A stretch of 64,000 nt of DNA from contig NZ_MTQO01000052.1 in assembly GCF_001984155.1 (NCBI RefSeq), positions 372,001 through 436,000 on the forward strand. The letters run 5' to 3'. The notes beneath the pieces are model-generated. The model worked only from the letters and a program-made list of their open reading frames with translations, did not search any database and was not told the DNA's origin. The translations under genes were made by a program, and so were the position numbers. The stretch comes from Actinosynnema sp. ALI-1.44 (GTDB lineage: Bacteria; Actinomycetota; Actinomycetes; Mycobacteriales; Pseudonocardiaceae). Below are positions 32,619-43,756 of the stretch, in pieces. Numbering within the stretch: position 1 is the first letter of the stretch; every line of letters starts with the position of its first letter.

Positions 32619-33825
32619 GGGCCTTGGCGTCTCTGATGTTCTGGTTGTGCTCCGCGTCCGTCACCGCGAAGCACGAAGTGCCGTCCTTGTAGCACTTCAC
32701 GAAGAACACCCACGGCCCGTCTTCCGGCTTCGACGCGGCGAGCAACGCGTTCTTGCTGGCAGCCGCGATCGGCGTCGGGGGGAGCCCGAAGTTCAGATAG
32801 GAGTTGTACGGCCCCGGCGTGTTGCGCACCGAGGCGTTGGTCGTGACGACCGGGGCGTCCAGCGGGTAGTTGATCGTCGAGTCGAAGCCGAGCTTGATGT
32901 TGTCGGCCAACCGCCGGTAGATGACACGGGAGATCTTCCCGAAGTCCTTCTCGATGCCCTCGCGTTCGACCAGCGACCCCATGATCAGCAGCTGGTACGG
33001 CGTGTAGCCCGTTTTCTCGGCCAGCCTGGGCATCCCCCAGCCGTCCAGCATCGTCGCGGCGTCCTTGACCACCTTGGTCAGCAGCTCCTGCGCGCCAAGG
33101 CCGGGCTGCACGTCGTAGACGCCCGCCGTGATCAGGCCTTCCAGTCTGCGCTTCGGCTCGGCCGCCGAGGCGAACGGCACCGCCCACGCGGGCGCGCCGA
33201 GCTGCGTCAGGTCCACGGTCTCGGCGACCTTGCGCAGGTCCTCGACCGACGGGCCGGTCTTCTTGCCGTTCATCGTCACGGTGCCCGCGTTCGAGATCAG
33301 CGTGAAGATGCCCGGGTTGATCTTGTTGCCCGGCAGCTTGATGTCGTCGAGCTGCGTGCCCGGCCGGATCTGCAACTGGCCGACGCGGGCGTCCTTCGAC
33401 GTCATCCGGTCGACGGCGGCCTTGCCGGACATCTTGGTCTTCATCAGGTAGAAGCCCGGCTGGATGGCCTTGACCTTGGGGTTGTCGTCGCCCCCCGAGG
33501 TGAACGCGCGCGAGCTGGCCACGACGTCCTTCTCCTCCAGCGTCGCGCCGATGCTGGCCGTGCCCTGGCTGGGCTTGACCTCGACCACGATGTCGCTCTC
33601 GCCCGCGCCGTCGTAGTCGCTGAAACCGCCGATGCCCAGCACCTGCGTGACGCCGAACCACACACCGCCCGCGATCAGCGCGACGATGACGACCGCGATC
33701 ACCCAGAACGTGGGGCCGCGGCGTTTCCCGCGTCTGGGTCGGCGCGGTTCTTCGTCGTAGTCGTCGTGGTCGTCCTGGTCGTGACCACGCGAGTTGTCGA
33801 ACAGTCCGAGTCCGTCGGTCGTCAC
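32605..33825 (-). CDS. mltG: Endolytic murein transglycosylase MltG
   Basis: Cuts nascent glycan strands and sets their length. 406 aa: cytosolic acidic/basic N-terminus ([19 protein letters not shown]), one transmembrane helix (about 36-58), LysM-like region, then the YceG domain with the catalytic Glu in SLVEREG. Conserved mltG-ruvX-alaS order; 4-bp overlap with ruvX. Confidence 0.95.
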   Translation of the reverse strand: MTTDGLGLFDNSRGHDQDDHDDYDEEPRRPRRGKRRGPTFWVIAVVIVALIAGGVWFGVTQVLGIGGFSDYDGAGESDIVVEVKPSQGTASIGATLEEKDVVASSRAFTSGGDDNPKVKAIQPGFYLMKTKMSGKAAVDRMTSKDARVGQLQIRPGTQLDDIKLPGNKINPGIFTLISNAGTVTMNGKKTGPSVEDLRKVAETVDLTQLGAPAWAVPFASAAEPKRRLEGLITAGVYDVQPGLGAQELLTKVVKDAATMLDGWGMPRLAEKTGYTPYQLLIMGSLVEREGIEKDFGKISRVIYRRLADNIKLGFDSTINYPLDAPVVTTNASVRNTPGPYNSYLNFGLPPTPIAAASKNALLAASKPEDGPWVFFVKCYKDGTSCFAVTDAEHNQNIRDAKARGAY

Positions 33826-34349
33826 TCCGCACCCTCCGGTGAACTATCCCCGACCCGGTCGTTGTCCCTGCGCACGGCGGCCGCGCGCGTGTCCAGCCAC
33901 GCCTGCAGGATCTCCACGGCGGCGGCCTGGTCGACCACCGCGCGCTGCTTTTTGCCCCGCACCCCGCGCTGCGACAGCATCCGCGACGCCGTCACAGTGG
34001 TGAGCCGCTCATCGCCGAACCGGATCGGCACGTGCCCGACCCGCTCGGCGAGCTGCTCGGCGTAGGCGACCGCGCCGATCGCCGCCGGGCCGTGTCTGCC
34101 AGCCAGTGTCTTCGGCAAGCCGACCACCACCTCGACCACTTCGTGCTCCGCGACAAGCCGGGCGATCTGGTCCAGATCGCTACCGGCCTTTTCGTCACGG
34201 AACAGAGTAACGAGTGGGCTCGCGAGCATCGGCGCTGGATCGCTCAGCGCGACGCCGACCCGTACCGAGCCGACGTCCACACCGAGTCTCCGGCCCGGCC
34301 CGGGGTCGTCGTCACCCGGGCGGTGCGCGGCCGGACCGTCCTGCGTCAC
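33822..34349 (-). CDS. ruvX: Holliday junction resolvase-like RuvX (YqgF)
   Basis: 175 aa RNase H-like nuclease implicated in 16S/23S rRNA processing and recombination. Catalytic acidic residues in [27 protein letters not shown] and FGDERLTT. The N-terminal 18 residues are a Pro/Gly/Asp-rich extension. Overlaps alaS by 4 bp. Confidence 0.94.
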   Translation of the reverse strand: MTQDGPAAHRPGDDDPGPGRRLGVDVGSVRVGVALSDPAPMLASPLVTLFRDEKAGSDLDQIARLVAEHEVVEVVVGLPKTLAGRHGPAAIGAVAYAEQLAERVGHVPIRFGDERLTTVTASRMLSQRGVRGKKQRAVVDQAAAVEILQAWLDTRAAAVRRDNDRVGDSSPEGAE

Positions 34350-37009
34350 GTGCCGCCCAGCTCCTTGCGCAACAGGGCGATGGCGTCGTCCAGACCAGCG
34401 GGTTTGGTACCGCCGCCCTGGGCCATGTCCGGCTTGCCGCCACCCCGGCCCTCGATGGCCGGGGCGAACGAGCCGACCAGCTTGCCCGCGGCCAGCCCCT
34501 TGTCCCTGGCGGCACCGTTGGTGGCCACGACGAAGCTGACCTTGTCACCGGCCGGGGCGAACAGGGCGACCACACCGGACTCGCTGTTGCCGAGCCGGTT
34601 GCGCACGTCCGTGGCCAGGGCACGCAGGGCACCGGCGTCCACGCCTTCGGGCACCTGCTCGGCGACCAGCCGGACGCCATCCAGGTCCTGGGCCTTGCCC
34701 GCCAGGTCACCGGCGGACTGCAGCACCTGGGCGATGCGCAGCTGCTCGATCTCCTTCTCGGCGCTCTTGATCCGGCCGAGCAGGCCCTCGATCCGGCCGG
34801 GCAGCTCGGCCGACGGGACCTTCAGCTGGTCGGCGAGCTGCGAGACCAGCAACTGCTCCTTGCGGACGTAGCGCAGGGCGTCCGAGCCGACCAGGGCCTC
34901 GACGCGGTGCACGCCGGAGCCGATGGACGAGTCGGCGACCAGTTTGACCAGGCCGAGCTGGCCGATGCGGCCGACGTGCGTGCCACCGCACAGCTCACGG
35001 GAGTACTCGCCCATGTCGACCACGCGCACGTTGTCGCCGTACTTCTCGCCGAACAGGGCGACAGCGCCCAGTTCGAGTGCCTTGGCCTTGGTCGTGGTGA
35101 ACGTCTGGACCTCGACGTCGGTCTGCAGGTAGTCGTTCACCTCCTGCTCGACCTCGGTGAGGATGTCGGCGGAGACCGAACCGGGCGTGGTGAAGTCGAA
35201 CCGCATCCGGCCGGGCGAGTTCAGCGAACCGGCCTGGGCGGCGCGCTGGCCGTAGGCACCGCGGACGGCGGCGTGCACGAGGTGCGTGGCCGAGTGGGCG
35301 CGTTCGATGGCCTTGCGGCGGTCGCGGTCGACCGACCCGGTGACCTCGGCGTCCAGGCCGATCTCGCCGGACAGCACGGTCACGCGGTGCACGAACAGGC
35401 CGGGGACGGCCTTCTGCACGTCGTCGACCTGGATCTCGGCGCCGGACCCGACCAGCAGGCCGCTGTCGGCGATCTGGCCACCGCTCTCGGCGTAGAACGG
35501 GGTGCGGTCCAGCACCAGCTCGGCGTGCTGTCCCGCCGTCACCTTCGACACCGGCTGGCCCTCGACCAGCAAGCCGATCACGCGGGCGGTGGACTGCAGG
35601 TCCGTGTAGCCGAGGAACTCGGTCTCGCCGTGCTGCTCGAGGACCTTGCGGTACTCCGAGAGGTCGCCGTGGCCGGTCTTGCGGGCGGCGGCGTCGGCCT
35701 TGGCGCGCTGCCGCTGCTCCTCCATCAGCTCGCGGAAGCGGGTCTCGTCGACCTGCAGGCCCTGCTCGGAAGCCATCTCCAGGGTCAGGTCGATCGGGAA
35801 GCCGTACGTGTCGTGCAACTGGAAGGCCTTGTCACCGGCCAGGACCTTGCTGCCGCTGTCCTTGGTCTGCGAGGCTGCGACGTCGAAGATCCGGGAGCCC
35901 GTGGTGAGGGTGGCGCGGAAGGCCTCCTCCTCGGTCTTCATCACGGCCGAGATCCGGTCGAAGTCGCGGACCAGCTCCGGGTACGACGGGCCCATGGCGT
36001 CACGCACGACGGCCGCGAACTCGGGCAGCACCGGCTCGTCGACACCCAGCAGGCGCACCGAGCGCACGATCCGGCGCAGCAGGCGGCGCAGCACGTAGCC
36101 ACGGCCCTCGTTGCCCGGGGTCACGCCGTCGCCGATCAGCATCACGCCGCTGCGGGCGTGGTCGGCGATGACGCGGAACCGCACGTCGTCGACCTGGTCG
36201 GCGCCGTAACGGCGGCCGGACATCTGCTCGGCCGTGCTGATCACGGGGCGGACGAGGTCGGTCTCGTAGACGTTGTCGACGCCCTGTAGCACGTAGGCGA
36301 CGCGCTCGACGCCCATGCCGGTGTCGATGTTCTTCTTCGGCAGGGTGCCGATCGGCTTGTGGCCGTACTTCGGGCTCTGCTCGCCGCGGACGTCCTGCAT
36401 GAAGACCAGGTTCCAGATCTCGAGGTACCTGTCCTCGTCGACGACCGGGCCGCCTTCCTTGCCGAACTCGGCGCCGCGGTCGTAGTAGATCTCCGAGCAG
36501 GGACCGCCGGGGCCGGGCACGCCCATGTCCCAGTAGTTGTCCAGGCCGTCCCGGCGCTGGATCCGCTCGTCGGGCAGGCCTGCGATCTTCTTCCACAGGT
36601 CGATGGCCTCGTCGTCGTCGAGGTAGACCGTGGTCCAGATCCGGTCGGGGTCCAGGCCGTAGCCCCCCTCGTCCTGCGAGGAGGTGATCAGGTTCCAAGC
36701 GTGCTCGATGGCACTGGCTTTGAAGTAGTCGCCGAACGAGAAGTTGCCCGCCATCTGGAAGAACGTGTTGTGCCGGGTGGTCTTGCCGACCTCGTCGATG
36801 TCACCTGTGCGCACGCACTTCTGCACGCTGGTGGCGGTCGGGTACGGCGGCGGGGCCTCGCCGAGGAAATACGGCTTGAACTGCACCATGCCGGCGTTGA
36901 CGAACAGCAGGTTCGGGTCGTCCAGGATCAGCGAGGCACTCGGTACCTCGGTGTGCCCGGCGTTCTTGAAATGGGTCAGGAAGCGGTTGCGGATCTCATG
37001 CGTTTGCAC
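34346..37009 (-). CDS. alaS: Alanyl-tRNA synthetase
   Basis: 887 aa, full length. Aminoacylation core starts [19 protein letters not shown]; editing domain has the zinc motif [11 protein letters not shown] with [12 protein letters not shown]-terminal DHHA1 domain ends [12 protein letters not shown]. Second enzyme with editing activity not seen nearby. Follows two small proteins after a 68-bp gap. Confidence 0.99.
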   Translation of the reverse strand: MQTHEIRNRFLTHFKNAGHTEVPSASLILDDPNLLFVNAGMVQFKPYFLGEAPPPYPTATSVQKCVRTGDIDEVGKTTRHNTFFQMAGNFSFGDYFKASAIEHAWNLITSSQDEGGYGLDPDRIWTTVYLDDDEAIDLWKKIAGLPDERIQRRDGLDNYWDMGVPGPGGPCSEIYYDRGAEFGKEGGPVVDEDRYLEIWNLVFMQDVRGEQSPKYGHKPIGTLPKKNIDTGMGVERVAYVLQGVDNVYETDLVRPVISTAEQMSGRRYGADQVDDVRFRVIADHARSGVMLIGDGVTPGNEGRGYVLRRLLRRIVRSVRLLGVDEPVLPEFAAVVRDAMGPSYPELVRDFDRISAVMKTEEEAFRATLTTGSRIFDVAASQTKDSGSKVLAGDKAFQLHDTYGFPIDLTLEMASEQGLQVDETRFRELMEEQRQRAKADAAARKTGHGDLSEYRKVLEQHGETEFLGYTDLQSTARVIGLLVEGQPVSKVTAGQHAELVLDRTPFYAESGGQIADSGLLVGSGAEIQVDDVQKAVPGLFVHRVTVLSGEIGLDAEVTGSVDRDRRKAIERAHSATHLVHAAVRGAYGQRAAQAGSLNSPGRMRFDFTTPGSVSADILTEVEQEVNDYLQTDVEVQTFTTTKAKALELGAVALFGEKYGDNVRVVDMGEYSRELCGGTHVGRIGQLGLVKLVADSSIGSGVHRVEALVGSDALRYVRKEQLLVSQLADQLKVPSAELPGRIEGLLGRIKSAEKEIEQLRIAQVLQSAGDLAGKAQDLDGVRLVAEQVPEGVDAGALRALATDVRNRLGNSESGVVALFAPAGDKVSFVVATNGAARDKGLAAGKLVGSFAPAIEGRGGGKPDMAQGGGTKPAGLDDAIALLRKELGGT

Positions 37010-37077
37010 GGCTCATCCCAAGGAGAGGTGGAACAGGTCGGTGGGCGGGCACGGCGGAAGACCGGGCTGGAAGCGAC

Positions 37078-37344
37078 TCAGTCGTCCGCCCGTCGCGCTC
37101 GCGCGCCGTAGAGGCGCACGCCCGACCGCTCGGTCACCACGTCCTGCAACTCCTTCTCACGTTCCTGCATCCCCGCGCGCACGTCCGCACCGAACGCGCC
37201 CACGGCGCCCGCCAGCTCACGCACCGCGTCGCTGACGTTCTCGGCCACACCCGCAGGCGTGGCCTGATACGCCTTCTGCCTCAGTTTACGTGACAGCGCA
37301 ACTCCGGCCGCGACGCCGACGCCCATCCAGAACAGCCTGCTCAT
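37078..37344 (-). CDS. Small DUF6167-like protein
   Basis: 88 aa, begins with a short hydrophobic segment (RLFWMGVGVAAGVALS) and continues as a helical, charged domain (REKELQDVVTER). This protein, of unknown function, lies upstream of alaS in many actinobacteria. Its ATG overlaps the DUF948 gene stop (ATGA). Confidence 0.85.
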   Translation of the reverse strand: MSRLFWMGVGVAAGVALSRKLRQKAYQATPAGVAENVSDAVRELAGAVGAFGADVRAGMQEREKELQDVVTERSGVRLYGARARRADD

Positions 37345-37748
37345 TTGCGGCCCCTGCGGATGCCACGACGCGCGTGCTTGCCCTCGCGCTCTTCCTTGCG
37401 CTTGCGGCGGGCCTTGATCGCTTTGCTCAAGCCGTACGACACGGCGGCGACCTTGACGAGCGGACCACCCAGCGTCGCGGTGAACACCGAGGTCAACGCG
37501 GACACGTTGCCGCTGACCGCCTGCGCGTTGGCGGTGATGCCGTCGACCCGCTCAAGCTGCGTGTTGACGTGGGTGAGCGTGGTGTTGGCGCCGTCGAACA
37601 GCGGGTCGGAGTTCTCATGCGCCTTGCGGATCGCGATGGTGGCCTCGTCCAGCGTGCGCCCGAGTTTGAACAATGGGCGCGCCACCAGAATCACCAGCAG
37701 CAGGAACACGGCTACAGCCGCAGCCGCGATCCATTCCCCTGCGGACAC
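37341..37748 (-). CDS. DUF948-containing membrane protein
   Basis: 135 aa: N-terminal transmembrane helix (EWIAAAAVAVFLLLVILVA), a helical coiled region with LDGANTTLTHVNTQLERVD-type heptads, and a very basic tail (KARRKRKEEREGKHARRG). Family function unknown. 232 bp upstream (37749-37980) hold no supported gene; promoter assumed there. Confidence 0.85.
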   Translation of the reverse strand: MSAGEWIAAAAVAVFLLLVILVARPLFKLGRTLDEATIAIRKAHENSDPLFDGANTTLTHVNTQLERVDGITANAQAVSGNVSALTSVFTATLGGPLVKVAAVSYGLSKAIKARRKRKEEREGKHARRGIRRGRK

Positions 37749-37980
37749 GAAGCCTCCCGGTAAGGCGGTTGCTCGAATTGGGTGAGGGAAAGGTTACCGG
37801 TGCGCCGTCAGTCGTCGGGCAGCGCCTCAAGCCCGAGGTCCGCGCGGTGTCACGCATCGTGTCCTTGATGCGCTGAGGGGCGAACATATTCACCGGTCCG
37901 AGTGACAGCCTCAGTTCCTCGCGGGCCCGCCACACGTCGGCCTTGTTCACGTCGCGCTCGCGGTTCCAGTTCGTGCCCCG

Positions 37981-39510
37981 TCACGCGTCGCCGATGTCGG
38001 CACCGAGGGTGAGGCTGCCGAAGTGGAAGCCCGCCGTGCGTTCCAGGACGAATCGGTCGATCTCCGCGCCGGTCGCGGTGAGCACGCGGACGGTGAGGCG
38101 GGTTTTGCGGCCGGGGAAGGCGGGCTCGGAGTCGACGGCCAGGAAGGCGTAGCCGGTGAACCGCACGCGCGACCACGGAACAAGCTCGGTGACCTTCTGC
38201 TTGCCCGGCGCCCAGTGGTAGGAGGGCACGTCGGTGTGCGGGATCTCATGGCCCGCGTAGGTGTCCGGTGCCGGGAAGTTGTAGAGGCTCTTGCCGCCAC
38301 CGCCGCATGTGGCGTAGACGGTTCCGTCCGTGTCCGGTCGGATCGCGCTGCCGATGGGGACCTGTTTGGTCACACGGCCGGCTCGCAACGCGTCGCTGCG
38401 TTCGTAGACGTGGTTGTGGCCGTTGACGACAAGGTCGACCTTGTACTTGTCGAACAAGGGGACCCAGTGGTCGCGGACGCCGCCTTCGGACGCGTGGCTG
38501 TTGGTGGTCGAGTAGGCGCAGTGGTGGAAGAAGACGACGATGAAGTCGACGTCGGGTTGTGCGCGCAGGTACGCGAGGCGTTGTTTGAGCCAGCGGGTCT
38601 GCTCACCTCCGCTGTAGCCGAGGTTCGCGGGGATCTCATAGGACACGTCGTTGGCGTCCAGCGAGACGACGCCGACGTTGCCGTAGATGAACGAGTACGC
38701 CCCCGGGCACGAGCGTGGCCCTGAGCCGGGGAAGTCCCAGCGTGCGGTTTGGCCGCCGTAGCCGTTGTGCGGGTACAGCGCTTCCATGTCGTGGTTGCCG
38801 GTGGTGACCATCCACGGCACGTTGGCGGCGACCGGTTCGATCTGGCCGAAGTACGCGTCCCAGACTTTCGGGTCGAACGTGTCGTGTCCCGTGTCCGGTT
38901 CGCTGCCGATCGGCAGTCCCGCGCCGTTCGGGTCGGCGTACGCGATGTCCCCGGCGAGCAGGTGGAAGGCGGGGTTCTGCTTGGCGACGGCGCCGTCGTT
39001 GGCCAGCGCGGCGGTGGTGACACCCTGGTCGCCGAACGCGGTGAACGTGAACTTGTGCTGTAAGAAGCCGCGCGGCGGTGCGGTGTGGAACTTCGCGTCG
39101 GCGTGCTTCGGGTCGTAGTCCTCGTGGCCGACGGCGTAGTAGTACTCGCCGCCCGGCCGTAGGTTCCCTACCTCGGCGTGCAGGTAGTACTGGTCCAGGG
39201 GCGCGATCACGCCCTTGACCTCGGAGTGCAGCGGCTGGATCTCCGCGGGCACGCGGTGGCCGAGGTCGTGCGGGTCGCAGCCGACACGCACGAACGGTTT
39301 GCGCACGAGCGCCGGGACCTGCCACGCGATACGCATCTGCGTTCGCGGGTTGCGGCCGAACGCCAGATGCCGTCCCGTCGGTGTTACCCGGTCACCGGAC
39401 GCGTATGCCAAGCCAGGCAGCAAGGTGGGACCCGCGACGGTCAGTGCCGCCACCGCCGCACCGCGCCCCAGCAGGGAACGGCGGCTGAGGTACTCGTGCT
39501 GCTCCGCCAT
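37981..39510 (-). CDS. Exported purple-acid-phosphatase-like metallophosphoesterase
   Basis: 509 aa from the ATG at 39510. Tat signal with SRRSLLGRGAAVAAL and cleavage near AYASG. A fibronectin-like N-terminal domain precedes the calcineurin-like phosphoesterase core with metal motifs FGDQG, HLLAGDIAYAD, TTGNHDME, FFHHCAY and VNGHNHVYERS, all intact. Probably releases phosphate outside the cell. Upstream starts at 39561 and 39624 are possible but the signal sequence fits 39510 best. No Pho box was identified. Confidence 0.88.
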   Translation of the reverse strand: MAEQHEYLSRRSLLGRGAAVAALTVAGPTLLPGLAYASGDRVTPTGRHLAFGRNPRTQMRIAWQVPALVRKPFVRVGCDPHDLGHRVPAEIQPLHSEVKGVIAPLDQYYLHAEVGNLRPGGEYYYAVGHEDYDPKHADAKFHTAPPRGFLQHKFTFTAFGDQGVTTAALANDGAVAKQNPAFHLLAGDIAYADPNGAGLPIGSEPDTGHDTFDPKVWDAYFGQIEPVAANVPWMVTTGNHDMEALYPHNGYGGQTARWDFPGSGPRSCPGAYSFIYGNVGVVSLDANDVSYEIPANLGYSGGEQTRWLKQRLAYLRAQPDVDFIVVFFHHCAYSTTNSHASEGGVRDHWVPLFDKYKVDLVVNGHNHVYERSDALRAGRVTKQVPIGSAIRPDTDGTVYATCGGGGKSLYNFPAPDTYAGHEIPHTDVPSYHWAPGKQKVTELVPWSRVRFTGYAFLAVDSEPAFPGRKTRLTVRVLTATGAEIDRFVLERTAGFHFGSLTLGADIGDA

Positions 39511-39661
39511 GGACAGGCGACCGGCCAGGTGATCGGGAACGCCGACGCGAGGTATTTCCATGCCGACATGCTTGTCCGGTGATATGCCCGCCCGGTCACG
39601 CCGACATGAACAGCAGCCATCCACTATGGATGGTGGCGGTCAAGGGGTTCCGAAGAGTCCT

Positions 39662-40132
39662 TTACCTTCCGGCGCGGAACCTCAGCCGGGTGCGCGCGTC
39701 GGGCAGTTCGGTCTCCGCGACCAGGTCGGCCGCCATCGACCGCCAGAACGCAACCGCGGGTTTGTTGACGTGGTCGTAGTTCAGCGTCCAGGTTCCCGGG
39801 TGCCGTGCGAACAGGAGCGTGGCGGCCTCGCGCGCGATGCCGTTGCGCCGCCGGGCTCGTACGACGAAGAACTCGGCGACGTTCCATGACCCGTCGTTGT
39901 CGACATCGCACCGTGCCATCGCAAAGCCGACGAGCTCACCGTCGGCCATGATGAGGTACGCCTCGCGCGTCGCCGACTCCGTGAAGTACGGGTCCAGGTA
40001 GTTGTACGTGTACGTGCCGTGGGGCGTCAGCGCCGCGAACCGAATCTCGGCGAAGTCGTGCAGGTACAACTGGAGCAGGTTCGCCAGTACGGGTTTGTCG
40101 TTCTCACCGGTGAGAACGAGATCGACCTTCAC
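39662..40132 (-). CDS. GNAT family acetyltransferase
   Basis: 156 aa, one GNAT domain: [21 protein letters not shown] carries the acetyl-CoA pyrophosphate loop (R-R-x-G-I-A). Substrate unknown. GTG start with a 4-bp GTGA overlap with rarA. Confidence 0.85.
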   Translation of the reverse strand: MKVDLVLTGENDKPVLANLLQLYLHDFAEIRFAALTPHGTYTYNYLDPYFTESATREAYLIMADGELVGFAMARCDVDNDGSWNVAEFFVVRARRRNGIAREAATLLFARHPGTWTLNYDHVNKPAVAFWRSMAADLVAETELPDARTRLRFRAGR

Positions 40133-41508
40133 TCGCCCCGGATCGCCTTCCTGAGCTTCGGCACCCGGTCGGCCAGGGCGCGTTCCGCGCCGCGCGTGGT
40201 TGGTTCGTAGTAGTCGCGGCCGACCAGCTTGTCCGGTGGATACTGTTGCGCCAGAACGCCTTCCGGGACGTTGTGGGGGTAGCGGTACCCCTTGGCGTTG
40301 CCCAGGCGCGCGGCACCGGCGTAGTGACCGTCACGCAGGTGCGGCGGGACGGTTCCGGCGCCACCGGAGCGGACGTCGGACAGCGCGGAGTCGATGGCCG
40401 TGATCACCGCGTTGGACTTCGGCGCGGTCGCGAGGTGGATGGTCGCCTGGGCCAATGCCAGCCGCCCCTCGGGCATCCCGATGAACTGCACCGCCTGCTG
40501 GGCGGCGACGGCGATCTGCAGCGCGGTCGGGTCCGCCATGCCGATGTCCTCGCTGGCGTGCACGACCAGGCGCCGCGCGATGAACCTCGGGTCCTCCCCC
40601 GCCTCGATCATGCGCGCCAGGTAGTGCAACGCCGCGTCGACGTCGGAGCCGCGGATGGACTTGATGAACGCGCTCGTCACGTCGTAGTGCTGGTCACCTT
40701 GCCTGTCGTACCGGACGGCCGCCTTGTCGACCGTTGCCTCGACGGTCGCCAGATCGATCTCCGGCAGGCCGGTGGACGCCGCCGAGTCCGCCGCTGCCTC
40801 CAGCGCCGTCAGCGCGCGCCGCGCGTCCCCACCGGCCAGCCGCACGAGATGGTCCTCGGCGTCCTCGGCCAAGCCGAGTTGTGCGTCCAGGCCACGCGGG
40901 TCGGCGACCGTCCGCCGGATCAGCACGCGGACGTCCTTGTCGGTCAACGGGTGCAACTGGAGCACGAGCGACCGCGACAGCAACGGCGACACGATGGAGA
41001 AGAACGGGTTCTCCGTCGTGGCCGCCACCAGCAGCACGATCCGGTCCTCGACCGCGCCGAGCAACGCGTCCTGCTGGGTACGGGAGAAGCGGTGCACCTC
41101 GTCGATGAACAGCACGGTCGACTCGCCGGACCTGGTCAGCCTGCGCTTGGCCTCCTCGATCACCGCGCGGACCTCTTTGACACCGGCCGTCAACGCCGAC
41201 AACGCGACGAACCGGCGGCCGATCGACTGCGAGACGAGGGTGGCCAGGGTGGTCTTGCCGGTCCCCGGCGGGCCGTAGAGCAGCACCGACGCCGGTGCCG
41301 CGCCCTCCACCAGGCGACGCAACGGCGACCCGGCGCCCAGGAGGTGGTCCTGGCCGACGACCTCGTCGAGCGACTGCGGGCGCATCCGCACAGCCAGTGG
41401 GGCGTTCGCGGCGACGCTGGCAGCCGATCCTGGGTGCGCCGGTGCTCCCGAAGGCACCGAGTACTCGGGTTCGGTTGGTTGCGAAACGTCGAACAGGCCC
41501 TCGTCCAC
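40129..41508 (-). CDS. rarA: Replication-associated recombination protein RarA (MgsA)
   Basis: AAA+ ATPase acting at stalled forks, related to clamp-loader subunits. Walker [10 protein letters not shown], Walker [10 protein letters not shown], sensor region ATTENPFFS, and the conserved tail ([26 protein letters not shown]). 459 aa from a GTG at 41508 (residues DEGLFDVS follow); GTG at 41517 or TTG at 41526 are alternatives. Confidence 0.95.
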   Translation of the reverse strand: MDEGLFDVSQPTEPEYSVPSGAPAHPGSAASVAANAPLAVRMRPQSLDEVVGQDHLLGAGSPLRRLVEGAAPASVLLYGPPGTGKTTLATLVSQSIGRRFVALSALTAGVKEVRAVIEEAKRRLTRSGESTVLFIDEVHRFSRTQQDALLGAVEDRIVLLVAATTENPFFSIVSPLLSRSLVLQLHPLTDKDVRVLIRRTVADPRGLDAQLGLAEDAEDHLVRLAGGDARRALTALEAAADSAASTGLPEIDLATVEATVDKAAVRYDRQGDQHYDVTSAFIKSIRGSDVDAALHYLARMIEAGEDPRFIARRLVVHASEDIGMADPTALQIAVAAQQAVQFIGMPEGRLALAQATIHLATAPKSNAVITAIDSALSDVRSGGAGTVPPHLRDGHYAGAARLGNAKGYRYPHNVPEGVLAQQYPPDKLVGRDYYEPTTRGAERALADRVPKLRKAIRGE

Positions 41509-41596
41509 GGGAAACACGCTACCCAATCAGGCCTGGCCCACCGGACCGGTGGGTAACGGCTTGAAACTGCGCTCGGCGAAGCTCATGACCCGCACA

Positions 41597-42397
41597 TTAG
41601 CGAGCGGGTCCGACAACTCCCTTCACCATGATCGACAACGCGTATGGCACGAGGTCACGGCCACGCCGCCACAGCCACGGGATGCCCTTGACGACCAGCC
41701 AGACGAGGTGCCCGGCCGCGCCGACCTGCCGCCCGCCGGAACACGTGAGGCTCACCGGGTGCGGGATCGCGCAGTCGCGGTCGGCGAGCAGGGCGGCGAA
41801 ACCCTGGGCGAGCATCCGGTGGCCGAGCTCCGACGGGTGCAGCCGGTCCACGCTCCACGCGCTCATCTCGTAGGCGCCGGGCAGCAGGTCCAGGTCGAGG
41901 CACCCGGCGTCGTGCGCCTCCGACACCGAGTCGATCACCGAGTTGAGCGCGGTGATCCGGCTGCGCAGCGCGCGCCGCAGCGGTCCGGGCAGCCGGAAGA
42001 CCTTCGCGTGGTCGTGGAACCGGACGGTCAGCACGATCGCGCCCGCCGCCCGCAGCTCACCGACGACGTACCCGAGGTCGTCCCGAATGCGCCCGGGGTC
42101 GAAGTCCGAGCGCAACGTGTCGTTCATCCCGACGATGATCACGGCGACCTCAGGCGCCATGGCCAGCGCCTGGGGCAACTGGATCGCGCGCACGTCGCCC
42201 ATCCGGGCACCGTTGATCGAGACGTTGGCGAACCGCACCTGTTCGGTGCCGCTGAGCGCGTCGGCGAGAAACGGGCCGACGCCACGCCAACCTCCGCCGG
42301 GCAACGGATCGCCCAGCCCCACCGCAGTCGAATCTCCCAGCACGACGAGGCTGCGTACCTGCCGCAGCCCCTGAGGTGCGTACTCCAGCACGGTCAC
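41597..42397 (-). CDS. SGNH/GDSL hydrolase
   Basis: 266 aa. Block I LVVLGDSTAVGLGDP (Ser nucleophile), block II Gly in NVSINGARMGD, block III VGMND, block V DRLHPSELG with Asp and His. No signal peptide visible, so probably cytoplasmic or peripheral; the C-terminus (HLVWLVVKGIPWLWRRG) has an amphipathic Trp-rich helix. Substrate unknown (ester, acyl or acetyl group). Confidence 0.88.
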   Translation of the reverse strand: MTVLEYAPQGLRQVRSLVVLGDSTAVGLGDPLPGGGWRGVGPFLADALSGTEQVRFANVSINGARMGDVRAIQLPQALAMAPEVAVIIVGMNDTLRSDFDPGRIRDDLGYVVGELRAAGAIVLTVRFHDHAKVFRLPGPLRRALRSRITALNSVIDSVSEAHDAGCLDLDLLPGAYEMSAWSVDRLHPSELGHRMLAQGFAALLADRDCAIPHPVSLTCSGGRQVGAAGHLVWLVVKGIPWLWRRGRDLVPYALSIMVKGVVGPAR

Positions 42398-42468
42398 GGC
42401 ACAACGATCTATGCCGTTCGCTCACCAGCGGTGACTTCGGGTTAACCGTGCGAAGACGCCTGCCTGAA

Positions 42469-43659
42469 CTATCGGAACGCCGGGTACATCGGCAGGTCCA
42501 GATCGGGCCCGAACTTCTTGGTCAACGCGTCGACCACGGCCTTGGAGTGCTCCACGATGTTGTGCGCGCCTGCTCGTGCGGCCTCGTCGGCCAGGTGCCG
42601 CCAGCGGGCGGCCAGCGAGACGCTGCGGCGCGGCGACGGCAGGTGGCTGTCGATCGGCGCGTCCGGCTCGCCCGGCCTCGGCAGGAACCAGAAGGTCGAC
42701 GCCCAGACCCAGAACAGCTGCGCGTCCAGCATCCGCGGCAGCACGACCGAGTCGTCGGCCAGGTCCGGCCACATCACCTTGACCTCGGCGCGCCACGCCG
42801 CGAACATCGCCTCGGTCATCCCGGCTGGCAACGCGAACGCGCACCAGCACGACGGGAACGGCACACGCAGGTACGCCGCGTCGAGCATGATGTTTCGGAC
42901 GCAGCCGCCCTCGAAGTCCAGGAACCTGACTCCCCTGCTGGTGATCAGGTTGTTGTCGGGGCACAGGTCCGACGGGCTGAAGCCGCGGTGCCTGCTGGTG
43001 GCCAGCAGCCAGCGGGTCCGCTCGGCGCGTTCGAAGACGTGCGCGGGGGTCGGCACGCCGAGGACGTCCTCGATCAGCTGCGGCAGGCGCTCGATGGCCG
43101 CGGGCCCGTTGACCGCCAACGGGTCGCCCTTCACCTTCGCCGAGGACAGGCGGCGCATCAACGCGTCGAAGTCGGCCTCGCGGCCCGCGGTCGTCGCGTG
43201 CAGCCGCCCCAGGGAACGGGCCCACGACAACAGAGCACGTTCCGCGGCGCGTGCGTCGTCGCCGAGGAGCTTGTCGGCCAGGGTGGGAGCGCGTCCCAGA
43301 TCTTCGATAACGATCACGCCCGCGTTGCCGTCGTGTGCATAAAGCTCGGGGCACATGCGTTCGTCCGCCGTCAGCGCGGTGAACAGCTGGTAGCTGACGG
43401 CTTCGCGGACGAACGCCTCCGACGGCGTCGGCTGGTTGTAGCGCTTGACCACGAGCGTGCGCGGCAGCGAGAACGGTGTCACGGCGACACGGACGCGCAC
43501 CACGGTGGAATGGGTGCTGCCGCCGAGATCCTCCGGCTCCGCGAGCTGGATCTTGGCTCCGTACCTGCGCCTGAGCACCGCTTCCGCCGCGTTCACCGCC
43601 TCGGTGATGGCCTGGTCCGGCGGCTGGTCGAGATCGGGCGGGTCGGCGGCGATGTCCAC
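42469..43659 (-). CDS. Aminoglycoside-phosphotransferase-fold kinase-like protein
   Basis: About 396 aa. N-lobe with TLVVKRYNQPTPSEAFVREA (ATP Lys), C-lobe with SPSDLCPDNNLITSRG in place of the usual HGDxxxxN and FLDFEGG for the DFG-like Asp. The catalytic Asp, Asn and metal Asp are kept, although the usual HG before Asp reads PS. Phosphate acceptor unknown; a resistance role is not implied. GTG at 43659 has AGGAG 7 nt upstream; ATG at 43665 is also possible. Confidence 0.75.
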   Translation of the reverse strand: MDIAADPPDLDQPPDQAITEAVNAAEAVLRRRYGAKIQLAEPEDLGGSTHSTVVRVRVAVTPFSLPRTLVVKRYNQPTPSEAFVREAVSYQLFTALTADERMCPELYAHDGNAGVIVIEDLGRAPTLADKLLGDDARAAERALLSWARSLGRLHATTAGREADFDALMRRLSSAKVKGDPLAVNGPAAIERLPQLIEDVLGVPTPAHVFERAERTRWLLATSRHRGFSPSDLCPDNNLITSRGVRFLDFEGGCVRNIMLDAAYLRVPFPSCWCAFALPAGMTEAMFAAWRAEVKVMWPDLADDSVVLPRMLDAQLFWVWASTFWFLPRPGEPDAPIDSHLPSPRRSVSLAARWRHLADEAARAGAHNIVEHSKAVVDALTKKFGPDLDLPMYPAFR

Positions 43660-43756
43660 ACTCATCTCCTCTGACCCTACTCCCGCGTCATCGCGGCCCC
43701 GACAGTAGTCACAACCAACGATAGAGACGCGCAGTCAGCCCGAACAGGTCACGATC

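Noticed and set aside
34214-36289. 691-codon plus-strand frame opposite alaS
   Set aside because: Shadow of alaS with the same His/Val/Asp-rich composition.
42469-43659. Antibiotic resistance phosphotransferase
   Set aside because: The fold is shared with many metabolic kinases; the typical HGD motif is altered and nothing nearby supports a resistance role.
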